From: Lentzea sp. NBRC 102530
GTDB taxonomy: Bacteria; Actinomycetota; Actinomycetes; Mycobacteriales; Pseudonocardiaceae
Length of the DNA stretch: 64,000 nucleotides
Assembly: GCF_030269365.1 (NCBI RefSeq)
Contig: NZ_BSTF01000021.1
Location: 1-64,000 of the forward strand
Reading direction: 5' to 3'
Part shown: in pieces, positions 38,628 to 46,873 of the stretch
Numbering within the stretch: position 1 is the first letter of the stretch
How the letters are laid out: each line of letters begins with the position of its first letter
Notes under the pieces: model-generated
Told to the model about the DNA's origin: nothing
The model's input: the letters and a program-made list of their open reading frames with translations, nothing else
Database searches by the model: none
Translations under genes and position numbers: made by a program

Positions 38628-39515
38628 GTGGACCCGGAGAACCTGTACGAGGTGGACTCGGAGGTGCCGGACCTGACAGGTGCGGTGCTGCTGCACCACT
38701 TCGAGGGCTTCATGGACGCCGGCGCCGCGGGCCGTCTTTTGACCGAACACCTGCTGGAGACGCTGGAGAGCCGCGTCGTCGCCCGTTTCGACGTGGACGG
38801 CCTGATCGACTACCGCTCGCGCCGCCCCCTGATGACCTACGCGACCGACCACTGGGAGGACTACGCCGCCCCCGAACTGGTCGTGCACCTGCTCTGGGAC
38901 AGCGCCGGGCACCCGTTCCTGCTGCTCACCGGCCCCGAACCGGACCGCAGCTGGGAGGCGTTCGTCGAGGCCGTGAAGTCGCTGATCGACCGCTGGGGCG
39001 TCCGTCTGACCGTGGGTTACCACGGCATCCCGATGGGCGTGCCGCACACACGGCCGTTGAACGTCATCGGCCACGCCACGCGCCCCGAACTCGTGTCGGA
39101 GTACCAGCCCTTCTTCAACCGCGTCCAGGTCCCCGGCAACGTCTCGGGCCTGCTGGAGTTCCGCCTGGGCCAGGCGGGCCACGACGCGATGGGCTTCGCC
39201 GCCCAGGTCCCGCACTACCTCGCGCAGTCGCAGTACCCGACCGCCGCCGTGACCCTGCTCGACGCCGTGGCCCGCGCCTCCGGCCTGGCGTTGCCCATCG
39301 GCTCGCTGCTCGACGCCGCCCAGGCCGCCGATGCCGAGATCCACCGCCAGGTAGCGGAGTCGGAGGAGGTCGCCCAGGTCGTGGAAGCGCTCGAGCGGCA
39401 GTACGACGCGTTCATCCAGACTGTGGGCAACACCGACATCCCCAGCGCGGACGAACTGGGGGCCGAGTTCGAACGGTTCCTCGCCGAGCAGCAGCGTCCG
39501 CCGGACCACCTGTAG
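38628..39515 (+). CDS. PAC2-family protein (proteasome assembly chaperone-like)
   Basis: The 295-residue protein starts at GTG 38628 with AGGAGG 8 bases upstream. It has the PAC2 pattern: AVLLHHFEGFMDAGAAGRLLTEHLLETL, SRRPLMTYATDHWEDY, and VGYHGIPMGVPHTRPLNVIGHAT. Actinobacteria with proteasomes carry such proteins, but no proteasome genes are nearby and the bacterial role is undefined. The C-terminal ~50 residues are helical and charged. The following mmcQ-type gene starts 12 bases after its stop. Confidence 0.92.
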   Translation: MDPENLYEVDSEVPDLTGAVLLHHFEGFMDAGAAGRLLTEHLLETLESRVVARFDVDGLIDYRSRRPLMTYATDHWEDYAAPELVVHLLWDSAGHPFLLLTGPEPDRSWEAFVEAVKSLIDRWGVRLTVGYHGIPMGVPHTRPLNVIGHATRPELVSEYQPFFNRVQVPGNVSGLLEFRLGQAGHDAMGFAAQVPHYLAQSQYPTAAVTLLDAVARASGLALPIGSLLDAAQAADAEIHRQVAESEEVAQVVEALERQYDAFIQTVGNTDIPSADELGAEFERFLAEQQRPPDHL

Positions 39516-39526
39516 GAGCTTCCGCC

Positions 39527-39886
39527 ATGGCCACCTGGGACGACGTGCGCAGGATCGCCACCTCCATGCCCGACGTGACGGAGCGGCTCCGCGAGGGCGT
39601 CGTCGACTGGCGGGTCAAGGAGAAGCTCTTCGTCTGGGAACGGCCGCTGCGGGGGACCGACCTGTCCGCTTTGGGGCCTTCGGCGCCGTCCGGGCCCATC
39701 CTGGCCGCTCGGGTGCCGGACCTGGGGGCCAAGGAGGCGTTGCTGGCTTCCGACTGCTCGGTGTACTTCACGACGCCGCACTTCCAGGGGTATCCGGCGA
39801 TCCTCGTGCGGTTGGAGCACATCGGGGTGGGGGAGTTGGAAGAGTTGATCGTGGAGGCGTGGCACGCTCGGGCGCGGCGGCGGTAG
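39527..39886 (+). CDS. MmcQ/YjbR-family protein
   Basis: This 119-residue single-domain protein has the double-wing YjbR fold (DDVRRIATSMPDVTERLREGVVDWRVKEKLFVWERPL, then DCSVYFTTPHFQGYPAILVRL). TAGGAG precedes the ATG by 8 bases. The family is thought to bind DNA non-specifically or to act as a small accessory protein; the role is uncertain. It lies between PAC2 and the YciI-like gene, and the TAG stop shares its last base with the next GTG start. Confidence 0.88.
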   Translation: MATWDDVRRIATSMPDVTERLREGVVDWRVKEKLFVWERPLRGTDLSALGPSAPSGPILAARVPDLGAKEALLASDCSVYFTTPHFQGYPAILVRLEHIGVGELEELIVEAWHARARRR

Positions 39887-40398
39887 TGGAGTTCTTCTGC
39901 TTCCACCGGGACCGGCCCGGGTCGATGCCGTTGCGCCGGCAGCTGCTCGAAGCGCACTGGTCGTACATGGACGGGTTCGAGCTCATCGCGCGTGGCCCGA
40001 CCTTCACCGATGGCGTCCTGACCGGAAGCGTGCACGTCGTCGAGGTGCCGGACGCGGCGGCCGCGCGGGCGTTCGCGTTCGAGGAGCCCGTCTACCAGGC
40101 CGGTGGTTACCGCGACGTGCTGGTGCGGCGGTGGCGCAACGTCCTCGGGCGCACGATGTGGGACTCGCCCGGTGGTGGAGGGCACCTGGTGCTCGGGTTC
40201 GGCGCCGGGGAGGCCGTCGATCTCGTGCCGCCCCGGCCCGAGGGGCTGGTCGCGTACGGGCCGTTGCTGTCCGACGACGGCACGGCGTGGCTCGGGACGG
40301 CCGCGTTGGTGCGGGCAGCGGAACCGGCGTCGGTGCTGAGCGCGGACCGGTACGACGCCGTCGAGGTGCACGAGTGGGAGCCGGGCGGGCGGCGTTAG
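39886..40398 (+). CDS. YciI-like domain protein
   Basis: The protein has 170 residues from GTG 39886, which overlaps the preceding stop by one base. The N-terminal ~95 residues match the YciI/ferredoxin-like fold (PLRRQLLEAHWSYMDGFELIARGPTFTDG, GSVHVVEVPDAAAARAFAFEEPVYQAGGY). The C-terminal half (GHLVLGFGAGEAVDL onward) looks like a second, diverged copy of the same fold. YciI-like proteins are often small hydrolases or oxygenase-like accessory enzymes; no substrate is predictable. Confidence 0.8.
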   Translation: MEFFCFHRDRPGSMPLRRQLLEAHWSYMDGFELIARGPTFTDGVLTGSVHVVEVPDAAAARAFAFEEPVYQAGGYRDVLVRRWRNVLGRTMWDSPGGGGHLVLGFGAGEAVDLVPPRPEGLVAYGPLLSDDGTAWLGTAALVRAAEPASVLSADRYDAVEVHEWEPGGRR

Positions 40399-40943
40399 AG
40401 AGCCGAAACGGTGACCACCTCGCCGTAGCGCGGGTAGAGGGTGTTCACCAGGAACTCGTGGGTGGCCTGGTCCGGGTCGGCGCACGCGTCGGACAGGACC
40501 GTGAGGGCGTAGTCGCGGTCCATCGCCTCTCGTGCCGTGCTGAGGACGACGCCGCTCGTGCTGATGCCTGCCAGCACCAGCGAGGTGACGCCACGGTCGG
40601 TCAGCTGGGCATCGAGGTCTGTGGTGGTGAACGCGCCGATGCGCGTCTTTCGCACGACGATGTCGTCCGGCTGTGGGGCGAGCTTTTCGTGGAACTGGGT
40701 GGTGGCGGCGTCCGCGTGCATCGAGTCACGCACCACGGAGGTCGCCATGCGGGCCATCACGCTCGTGGAGGGGATGGCCGCGAAGTCGTCGTCGGTGAAC
40801 GCCACGCGCGCCCAGCCGACGTGCCCGCCATCGGCGCGGACCTTCTCGACGGCGGTGGAGACGTTGCCCAGCAACGCTTCCGCGCCCGGGATGCGGCCGA
40901 CGATGCCGTTCTGGAAGTCCATGACGAGCAGTGCGGTGGTCAT
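40395..40943 (-). CDS. Isochorismatase-family hydrolase without the nucleophilic cysteine
   Basis: The 182-residue protein has the cysteine-hydrolase fold. Asp9 (VMDFQNG) and Lys99 (VRKTRIGAF) are present, but the site expected as GxxTxxCV reads GISTSGVV, so Val132 replaces the cysteine. True isochorismatases such as PhzD also lack the thiol and use acid catalysis on a vinyl ether, so such chemistry is possible. The ATG overlaps the MFS stop (ATGA), making it the last gene of a marR-MFS-hydrolase operon likely to deal with a small aromatic or amide compound. Confidence 0.85.
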   Translation of the reverse strand: MTTALLVMDFQNGIVGRIPGAEALLGNVSTAVEKVRADGGHVGWARVAFTDDDFAAIPSTSVMARMATSVVRDSMHADAATTQFHEKLAPQPDDIVVRKTRIGAFTTTDLDAQLTDRGVTSLVLAGISTSGVVLSTAREAMDRDYALTVLSDACADPDQATHEFLVNTLYPRYGEVVTVSAL

Positions 40944-42127
40944 CGAACACCTTTCAGGGAGCGGTCGAGCACGTTGACGAGCAGGAACAGGACGCTCGCG
41001 ACGACCAGGAACGCCGCCAGCCCGTGCAGGCCGCCGGTGTCGGCGCTCTCGCCGAACACGAGGCCCTGCGCGGTGGACGAGACGATCGCGCCGACGTAGC
41101 CGAACGTGCGCAGCAGTCCCGCCGCGGCACCGACCGAAGCCGGATCCGCCTGGCGGTACACGGAGTTCTGCAGCGCGAGGCTGTTGAGGCCCTGCGGGAC
41201 ACCGGTGATCACCACGACCAGCAGTAGTATCCACAGTGGACTTGACGCGCCGAGGACGAACAGCAGGACACAGGCGGTGATCTGGGCGAACGACGACACG
41301 ATCAGCTTGCCGCGCACGGCCTCACTGCGGCCGGTCAGGGCGGAGACCAGGATGCCCACGCCGAACATCGGCAGCATCACCAGCCCCGCCTGGCCCGCCG
41401 TGAGGCCGCGGCCCGCCTCCAGCCACTGGGTGAAGCCGTAGACGAAGCTGTACGACACCAGGTACGCGAGCAGCGCGCGGCCGTACGTGATCAGCAACGG
41501 CCGGTTCAGGCCGCTGAGGTCCAGCAACGGTTTCCGCGCCACCGAACTGGGCCGCGAGCGCGGGAAGTACCGCCGGCCCAGCAGGAACGCCGCCAGCGCC
41601 AGCGGGACGTTGATCGCCAGCGTCGAACGCCAGCCCCCGAAGTCGACCAGCAGACCGCCGAGCGGCGGGCCGATCACCGAGACCGTCTGGGTGGCTATGG
41701 CGAGGATTGTCAGAATGCCGCCGGGACTGTCCTCGCCGGTGCGGTCGGCCTCGTCGCGCAGCAGGCGCATCGCGGCCGGATAGCCGGCACACGTGCCGAG
41801 GCCCAGCAACACGCGCGCGACGACGAGCACCACCAGGTTCGGTGCCAGTGCTCCCAGCACGCCGGCAACGCCTACGAGCGCGGTGGCGGGTAAGAAGAGC
41901 CGGCGCGGGCCGTAGGTGTCGATCAGGCGACCCGCCACGGGCTGACCGATGGCGGTGGCCACGTACAGCGAGGTGATCAGCCAGGCGGTCGCGGACGGCG
42001 GCTCGCCGAACGACGCCCCGATCGGCACCAGCGCCACCGACAGGATCGTGGTGTTGATCGGGTTCAGCACGGCGCCCGCGACCAGCGGCGTGATGAGCCG
42101 CCGGTCGAAGCCCGTGGCGGCGGTCAT
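40940..42127 (-). CDS. MFS drug/metabolite exporter
   Basis: The 395-residue transporter has about twelve helices. The loop 2-3 motif is GRLIDTYGPRRLFLPATALVG (MFS motif A variant), and GPPLGGLLVDFGGWRSTLAINVPLAL is motif C-like, typical of drug:H+ antiporters. ATG 42127 overlaps the marR stop by 4 bases. Position between a MarR regulator and an isochorismatase-like enzyme suggests export of an inducer compound. Confidence 0.9.
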   Translation of the reverse strand: MTAATGFDRRLITPLVAGAVLNPINTTILSVALVPIGASFGEPPSATAWLITSLYVATAIGQPVAGRLIDTYGPRRLFLPATALVGVAGVLGALAPNLVVLVVARVLLGLGTCAGYPAAMRLLRDEADRTGEDSPGGILTILAIATQTVSVIGPPLGGLLVDFGGWRSTLAINVPLALAAFLLGRRYFPRSRPSSVARKPLLDLSGLNRPLLITYGRALLAYLVSYSFVYGFTQWLEAGRGLTAGQAGLVMLPMFGVGILVSALTGRSEAVRGKLIVSSFAQITACVLLFVLGASSPLWILLLVVVITGVPQGLNSLALQNSVYRQADPASVGAAAGLLRTFGYVGAIVSSTAQGLVFGESADTGGLHGLAAFLVVASVLFLLVNVLDRSLKGVR

Positions 42128-42552
42128 TCCTCCACCACGCGCTCCAGCAGCGTCAGCGCCTCGGCGATCACCTGCCGTTCGGACTCGCTCAGCGCTTGCG
42201 TCAACGCGTCGGTCAGCCACTCGATCCGGGTGGCGCGGGCGCCCTGGGCGGCCGCGCGGCCGTCGGGGGTGAGGGTGATCAGCTGGCGGCGGCCGTCGGA
42301 CGGGTCGGCGGCGCGCTGGATGAGGCCCTGCTCGTGCAGCGCGGTCAGCGTCTTGGCCATCGACTGCGGCTTCACGCGTTCGGCGCCCGCGAGCTGGCTG
42401 GCGGTCGACGGTTCGCCCAGCAGCAACAGCCTGGCCAGCGCCGACGCCTGCGGCGCGGTCAGGTCGTCCACCGACGACTCGTCCTGCAACCTGCGGCGCA
42501 ACCGTCCGACGAGCACGCGCAGCCGCTGGTTGAGGGCGACGGGTTCGGTCAC
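42124..42552 (-). CDS. MarR-family repressor of the MFS operon
   Basis: The 142-residue winged-helix regulator has recognition helix region PSTASQLAGAERVKPQSMAKTLTALHEQGLI, wing DPSDGRRQLITLTPDG, and N- and C-terminal dimer helices. The GTG start at 42552 lies only 4 bases from a 30-base near-perfect palindrome that is the probable autoregulatory operator. It leads an operon with the exporter and the hydrolase, each overlapping by 4 bases, so it most likely represses all three until its phenolic-type ligand appears. Confidence 0.92.
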   Translation of the reverse strand: MTEPVALNQRLRVLVGRLRRRLQDESSVDDLTAPQASALARLLLLGEPSTASQLAGAERVKPQSMAKTLTALHEQGLIQRAADPSDGRRQLITLTPDGRAAAQGARATRIEWLTDALTQALSESERQVIAEALTLLERVVEE

Positions 42553-42556
42553 AATA

Positions 42557-42586
42557 GACAGCCTAGACTGAACAGTCTGGGCTGTC
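42557..42586. promoter_or_regulatory. 30-base palindrome at the marR start (operator or dfrA terminator)
   Basis: GACAGCCTAGACTG and CAGTCTGGGCTGTC form 14-base arms with one mismatch and a 2-base centre. Length and position suit a MarR dimer site. It also starts 6 bases after the dfrA stop, so terminator use is possible. The short centre favours an operator. Confidence 0.65.
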
Positions 42587-42592
42587 GATCGG

Positions 42593-43048
42593 TCAGTAGC
42601 TCACGAACCGGTAGTGCAGCCCGCTGCTCGACTCCAGCCACTCGCCGACGCTGACCGGCTCGCGGTCCACGGCCGGCGCGTAGGTGTCGCCCTCGAACTC
42701 CTCGCGGATCTCGGTCACCTCGACCCGGTCGGCGAACGGCAGCGCCGCCGCGTACACCGCCGAGCCGCCCATCACCCACAGGTCACCGGTGACGTCGGCG
42801 AGGGCCTTCTCCAGGCTGTCGAAGGTCTCCACGCCCTCCTGGGGCGTGCGTGACAGCACCAGGTTGCGGCGGCCGGGCAGGGGGCGGAAGCGCGGCGGCA
42901 GCGACTCCCAGGTCAGCCGTCCCATCAGGACGGCCGCGCCGGAGGTCGTCTCCCGGAAGTGCTTCATGTCCTCGGGGAGGCGCCACGGGATCGCGTTGTC
43001 GCGGCCGATGACGCCGTTCGCGGCCTGCGCCCAGATCAGCCCGATCAC
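42593..43048 (-). CDS. dfrA: Dihydrofolate reductase
   Basis: The 151-residue enzyme reduces dihydrofolate with NADPH. Typical blocks are LIWAQAANGVIGRDNAIPWRLPEDMKHFRETT (substrate and cofactor site), VLMGRLTWESLP, RRNLVLSR and VMGGSAVYAAAL. The GTG start at 43048 overlaps the thyA stop by 4 bases (GTGA). Coupling to thyA is logical, because thymidylate synthase produces the dihydrofolate that this enzyme recycles. Confidence 0.96.
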   Translation of the reverse strand: MIGLIWAQAANGVIGRDNAIPWRLPEDMKHFRETTSGAAVLMGRLTWESLPPRFRPLPGRRNLVLSRTPQEGVETFDSLEKALADVTGDLWVMGGSAVYAAALPFADRVEVTEIREEFEGDTYAPAVDREPVSVGEWLESSSGLHYRFVSY

Positions 43049-43842
43049 ACCGCCACCGGCGCCTTGATGCCGGGGTGCGGGTCGTACCCGACGATCTCGA
43101 AGTCCTCGTAGGAGTAGTCGAACAGGGAAGGCGCGTCCGCCATGCGCAGCGTCGGGAACTCGCGGGCCTCGCGGCTGAGCTGGAGCTCGACCTGCTCCAG
43201 GTGGTTGTCGTAGATGTGGCAGTCGCCGCCGGTCCAGATGAAGTCGCCGACGCCGAGCCCGGTCTGCGCGGCGATCATGTGCGTCAGCAGCGCGTACGAG
43301 GCGATGTTGAACGGCACGCCGAGGAACAGGTCCGCGCTGCGCTGGTAGAGCTGGCACGACAGCTTGCCGTCGGCGACGTAGAACTGGAAGAACGCGTGGC
43401 ACGGCGGCAACGCCATGTTCGAGATCTCGCCGACGTTCCAGGCGGAGACGATGATCCGGCGCGAGTCCGGGTTCGTCCGCAACGTCTTCAGGACCTCGGC
43501 GATCTGGTCGACGTGCCCGCCGTCAGGCGTGGGCCAGGACCGCCACTGCACGCCGTAGACAGGGCCGAGCTCGCCCTCGGGGGACGCCCACTCGTCCCAG
43601 ATGGACACGCCGTGCTCCTGCAGCCACCGCACGTTCGAGTCGCCGCGCAGGAACCACAGCAGTTCGTACGCGATCGACTTGAAGTGCACCTTCTTGGTGG
43701 TGATCAGCGGGAACCCGGCGGCGAGCGGGTAGCGCAGCTGGTGGCCGAAGATCGACCGCGTGCCGGTGCCGGTGCGGTCCTCCTTGCGCACGCCCTCCTT
43801 CAGGACGTGGCGGAGCAGGTCTTCGTACTGCGTGTCGGGCAT
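43045..43842 (-). CDS. thyA: Thymidylate synthase (ThyA)
   Basis: The 265-residue enzyme methylates dUMP to dTMP using methylenetetrahydrofolate. Cys148 in MALPPCHAFFQFYV is the nucleophile. RTGTGTRSIFGHQLRY, YELLWFLRGDSNVRWL, QRSADLFLGVPFNIASYALL and the C-terminal GIKAPVAV are conserved, the last closing the active site. Normal length. It is first gene of the thyA-dfrA pair. Confidence 0.98.
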   Translation of the reverse strand: MPDTQYEDLLRHVLKEGVRKEDRTGTGTRSIFGHQLRYPLAAGFPLITTKKVHFKSIAYELLWFLRGDSNVRWLQEHGVSIWDEWASPEGELGPVYGVQWRSWPTPDGGHVDQIAEVLKTLRTNPDSRRIIVSAWNVGEISNMALPPCHAFFQFYVADGKLSCQLYQRSADLFLGVPFNIASYALLTHMIAAQTGLGVGDFIWTGGDCHIYDNHLEQVELQLSREAREFPTLRMADAPSLFDYSYEDFEIVGYDPHPGIKAPVAV

Positions 43843-43852
43843 GCCCCGAACC

Positions 43853-44455
43853 CTAGCTCCAGCGGTTGAACGAAGTCAGCTTCGACACCTCGCGTCGTTT
43901 CGCCACCGAGAACTTCTCCGCCGGGTGCCCGAGGGGGACCATCGCGGCGATCTCCCACTGCGCAGGCACGCCGAGCAACTCCAGCGCCTCGGCCTGGTGG
44001 ACCCTGATCACCGTGGTCAGCGTGGTGCCGAGACCCAGCGCGCGGGCGGCCAGGCAGAAGTTCTGGACGGCCGGGTAGACCGACGCGTGCACCGGTCCGA
44101 TGTCGATGCCCTCCACCAGCGACGGCGTGCGCGGCATGAGGAAGAACACGATGACCGGGACGGACGCCACCGTGTCGGCGAGGTGGTTCGCGGACCGGCC
44201 GATCCGCAGGCCGACGGTGTCGGTGCGCGCCGGCGCGATCTCGGTGTACCTGGTGAACGCGCTGCGGTAGAGCTTGCCGACCTCCTCGCGCACCTCGGGG
44301 TCGGTGACGACGAGGTAGCGGGTGGGCTGGACGTTGCCGCCCGACGGGGCCTGCTGGGCGGCGCGCAGGCACGTCCACACGTCGTCGTCCGACACCGGCT
44401 CGCCGGTGAACCGGCGGATGGCCCGCGTGGTCATGATCGCTTCGAGGGCGTCCAT
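43853..44455 (-). CDS. Nitroreductase-family flavoprotein
   Basis: This 200-residue FMN enzyme has TTRAIRRFTGEPVSDDDVWTCLRAAQQAPSGGNVQPTRYLVV (FMN-binding N-terminus) and QNFCLAARALGLGTTLTTV (dimer and cofactor site). It should reduce nitro groups, quinones or enones with NAD(P)H. The ATG shares one base with the stop of the flavin monooxygenase gene (TGATG), so the two redox enzymes are made together and may act in one degradative or detoxifying route. Confidence 0.92.
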   Translation of the reverse strand: MDALEAIMTTRAIRRFTGEPVSDDDVWTCLRAAQQAPSGGNVQPTRYLVVTDPEVREEVGKLYRSAFTRYTEIAPARTDTVGLRIGRSANHLADTVASVPVIVFFLMPRTPSLVEGIDIGPVHASVYPAVQNFCLAARALGLGTTLTTVIRVHQAEALELLGVPAQWEIAAMVPLGHPAEKFSVAKRREVSKLTSFNRWS

Positions 44456-45546
44456 CAGAACCTCGACATGTCCGGGCTGAGGCCCAGCCTGAGCATCGAG
44501 TAGGTCTCCAGCATCCGCCGTGACACGACCGTGTGTTGTGCGGCCACGTTCACGTCGCGCAGGCACCGTTGCAACGCCGACGACTCGAACACCGAGCTGC
44601 CACCGCCCGCCGCGAACGCCCGTTGCGTCACGTCGACCGCCTCGCCGGTCACGAACGAGCAGGCGAGCCGCAGTCGTGCCTTCACCGGGTCGGGGGCGGG
44701 GTCGCCGTGCAGCGCCGATTCCCAGGCGGTGCTCAACGCCTCGTGCAGGAACGCCGCCGAGGCTGAGAGCCGGGCCTCCATCACGGCGAGTTCGATCTGC
44801 ACGCCGGTCTGCTCGGCGAGCCGGGTGGTCGCGTACTGCGGGGTCTTCTCGGTGGCGAGCGCCTCGATCTCGTCGATCGCGCGGCGGGCCACGCCGAGGC
44901 ACACCGACGCGACGCCCGCGGCGAGGAAGCTGAAGTACGGGAAGATCGTGATCGGGCCCTCGATGCCGGGCGTGCTGCCGATCGGCCAGATGGCGCGGTC
45001 CGGGGGCAGGAAGGCGTCCTGCACGGAGAACTCGTGCGAGGCCGTGGCGCGCAGGCCGGCGGCGTGCCAGGTGTCGTGGATCGTGACGTCGTTGCGCGGA
45101 TACACGGCCAGACGCGGGCCAACGGGCGTGATCGTGCCACCGATGATCCACGACGAGTACGCGACGGCGCTGCCCCAGCCCCAACGGCCGGTGACGCGGT
45201 AGCCGCCGTCGGCCTCGACCGCCCTGCCGAGCGGTGCGGCGGTGCCCGCGATCAACGCGCGAGGGTCGCCGAACACCTCGTCGGCGGCGTCGGTCGGCAG
45301 GTACCAGGCGAGCGACGACGAGATGGTGGTCGTCATCGCGGTCCAGCCCGTGGAGGCGTCCGAGCGCGACAGCTCCTGGACGGTCCGGCTCCACTCGGGC
45401 AGGCCGGTCTCGGCGCCGCCGTAGCGCTTCGGGGCGATCAGGCGGTGCACGCCGTGGTCGACGAGCGCGGTCAGCACCGGTTCGGTGAGGGCGCGCTGCT
45501 GCTCGGCCTGGGGTGCCTCGGCGCGGATCAGGGCGTGGAGATCCAT
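44455..45546 (-). CDS. Acyl-CoA-dehydrogenase-fold flavin monooxygenase
   Basis: The protein has 363 residues from ATG 45546. It has the acyl-CoA dehydrogenase-like fold of group D flavin monooxygenases (HsaA, DszC and hydroxyphenylacetate hydroxylase relatives): ELSRSDASTGWTAMTTTISSSLAWYL, a GGYRVTGRWGWGSAVAYSSWIIGG central sheet and C-terminal helices ending FESSALQRCLRDVNVAAQHTVVS. It lacks the catalytic base pattern of true acyl-CoA dehydrogenases as far as can be seen. It would hydroxylate an aromatic or sulfur compound with reduced flavin, possibly supplied by the coupled nitroreductase. Confidence 0.85.
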   Translation of the reverse strand: MDLHALIRAEAPQAEQQRALTEPVLTALVDHGVHRLIAPKRYGGAETGLPEWSRTVQELSRSDASTGWTAMTTTISSSLAWYLPTDAADEVFGDPRALIAGTAAPLGRAVEADGGYRVTGRWGWGSAVAYSSWIIGGTITPVGPRLAVYPRNDVTIHDTWHAAGLRATASHEFSVQDAFLPPDRAIWPIGSTPGIEGPITIFPYFSFLAAGVASVCLGVARRAIDEIEALATEKTPQYATTRLAEQTGVQIELAVMEARLSASAAFLHEALSTAWESALHGDPAPDPVKARLRLACSFVTGEAVDVTQRAFAAGGGSSVFESSALQRCLRDVNVAAQHTVVSRRMLETYSMLRLGLSPDMSRF

Positions 45547-45568
45547 GCGCGCGATCTTGCCCCTGGTC

Positions 45569-46006
45569 CTACAGCTTGGCGAGCGCCTCAACGAGTGGCT
45601 TCAGCTCGGGCGTCTCGGTGGCCTCGGCGAGCGACTGCGCGAGGACCTCGTCGTGGGTGGGGCGGGCGTCGGCGAGCAGCGCGTGGCCCTTCTCGGTGAC
45701 CTCGGTGTAGATGCCGCGCCGGTCGGTGGGGCAGAGGTAGCGGGCGAGCAGGCCGCGGTCCTCGAGTCGCGTGACCAGCCGGGTCGTGGCTGACTGGCTG
45801 AGCACGACGGCGTTGGACAGCTGGTTCATCCGGAGGTGGAAGCCGTCCTGACGGTTGAGGACGTCCAGAACGGTGTACTCGCTGACGGAGAGCTCGTGGG
45901 CCTTCTGCAACGCGCGCTCGAGGCGGTCCTCGATGCGGGCGTGCAACGCCGCGAGCGTCCGCCAGCCCTGCGCGCGCGCCTGGACGGCGTCGTCGTCCAG
46001 TGACAT
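45569..46006 (-). CDS. MarR-family regulator (divergent from SDR)
   Basis: The 145-residue regulator has the winged-helix core YTVLDVLNRQDGFHLRMNQLSNAVVLSQSATTRLVTRLEDRGLLARY and wing CPTDRRGIYTEVTEKG. It lies 22 bases upstream of the flavin monooxygenase gene on the same strand and is divergent from the SDR/aldo-keto reductase pair. A short dyad GCAA-N3-TTGC (46037-46047) lies in the gap. It may control both directions, tying the oxidoreductases into one regulon. Confidence 0.92.
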   Translation of the reverse strand: MSLDDDAVQARAQGWRTLAALHARIEDRLERALQKAHELSVSEYTVLDVLNRQDGFHLRMNQLSNAVVLSQSATTRLVTRLEDRGLLARYLCPTDRRGIYTEVTEKGHALLADARPTHDEVLAQSLAEATETPELKPLVEALAKL

Positions 46007-46036
46007 AGGTCAACCCTTCTCGAATAGACAGCGTGT

Positions 46037-46047
46037 GCAACTATTGC
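46037..46047. promoter_or_regulatory. Candidate MarR half-site dyad in the divergent gap
   Basis: GCAA-CTA-TTGC is a short inverted repeat centred in the 83-base gap between marR and the SDR gene. It is short, so the assignment is weak and rests on position. Confidence 0.35.
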
Positions 46048-46089
46048 GTACGCTTGTAATCGTCTTCAACAAGTCTACCGGGGAGAGAC

Positions 46090-46854
46090 ATGGATCTGTC
46101 GGGACGCACGGCACTTGTGACGGGCTCCACCGCCGGCATCGGCTTCGCCGCGGCGGAGGGCCTGCTCAAGGCGGGTGCCGCGGTCGTCGTCACGGGCCGC
46201 AGCGAGGAGACCGTGGCCGAGGCCGTCGGCAAGCTCAGCGGTCACGGTGACGTGCGCGGGGTCGCGACGGACCTCGCCACCGCCGAGGGCGCGGCGGCGC
46301 TGGTCGAGCAGGTGCCCGACGTCGACGTGCTCGTCAACAACCTGGGCATCTACGGCGCGAAGCCGGTCTTCGAGATCGACGACGCCGAGTGGCAGCGCTA
46401 CTTCGACACCAACATCATGTCCGGCGTCCGCCTGGCCAGGCACTACACGCCCCGCATGGTCGAGCGCGGCTGGGGCCGGGTGATCTTCGTCAGCAGCGAG
46501 TCCGGCGTCTTCACGCCGACCGAGATGGTCCATTACGGCATGACGAAGACCGCCCAGATCGCGATCTCGCGCGGCATGGCCCAGGAGGTCAAGGGCACCG
46601 GCGTCACCGTGAACTCGGTCCTGCCCGGCCCGACCCTGACGCCCGGCGTCGAGGAGTTCATCCGCGACCGCGTCGGCGACGGCGGCGAGGCGGAGTTCGT
46701 CCGCACCGAACGTCCCACGTTGCTGCTGGGCCGTCTGATCCGCCCCCACGAGGTCGCGAACCTCATCACCTACGTCGCGTCGGACCTGTCGTCCGCGACG
46801 ACCGGAGCCGCGTTGCGCGTCGACGGCGGCACCGCACCGACGCTGATTCCCTGA
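46090..46854 (+). CDS. Short-chain dehydrogenase/reductase
   Basis: This 254-residue classical SDR has the cofactor loop TGSTAGIG (11-18), NNLG in VLVNNLGIYG, Ser in IFVSSESG, and the catalytic Tyr149/Lys153 in HYGMTKTA. An acidic residue does not follow the second strand (VVTGRS), which favours NADP(H). GGGGAGAGAC precedes the ATG. It is followed 19 bases later by an aldo/keto reductase, and both are likely controlled by the divergent MarR. The substrate is unknown. Confidence 0.93.
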   Translation: MDLSGRTALVTGSTAGIGFAAAEGLLKAGAAVVVTGRSEETVAEAVGKLSGHGDVRGVATDLATAEGAAALVEQVPDVDVLVNNLGIYGAKPVFEIDDAEWQRYFDTNIMSGVRLARHYTPRMVERGWGRVIFVSSESGVFTPTEMVHYGMTKTAQIAISRGMAQEVKGTGVTVNSVLPGPTLTPGVEEFIRDRVGDGGEAEFVRTERPTLLLGRLIRPHEVANLITYVASDLSSATTGAALRVDGGTAPTLIP

Positions 46855-46873
46855 TCACAGTAAGGATTTCGCT

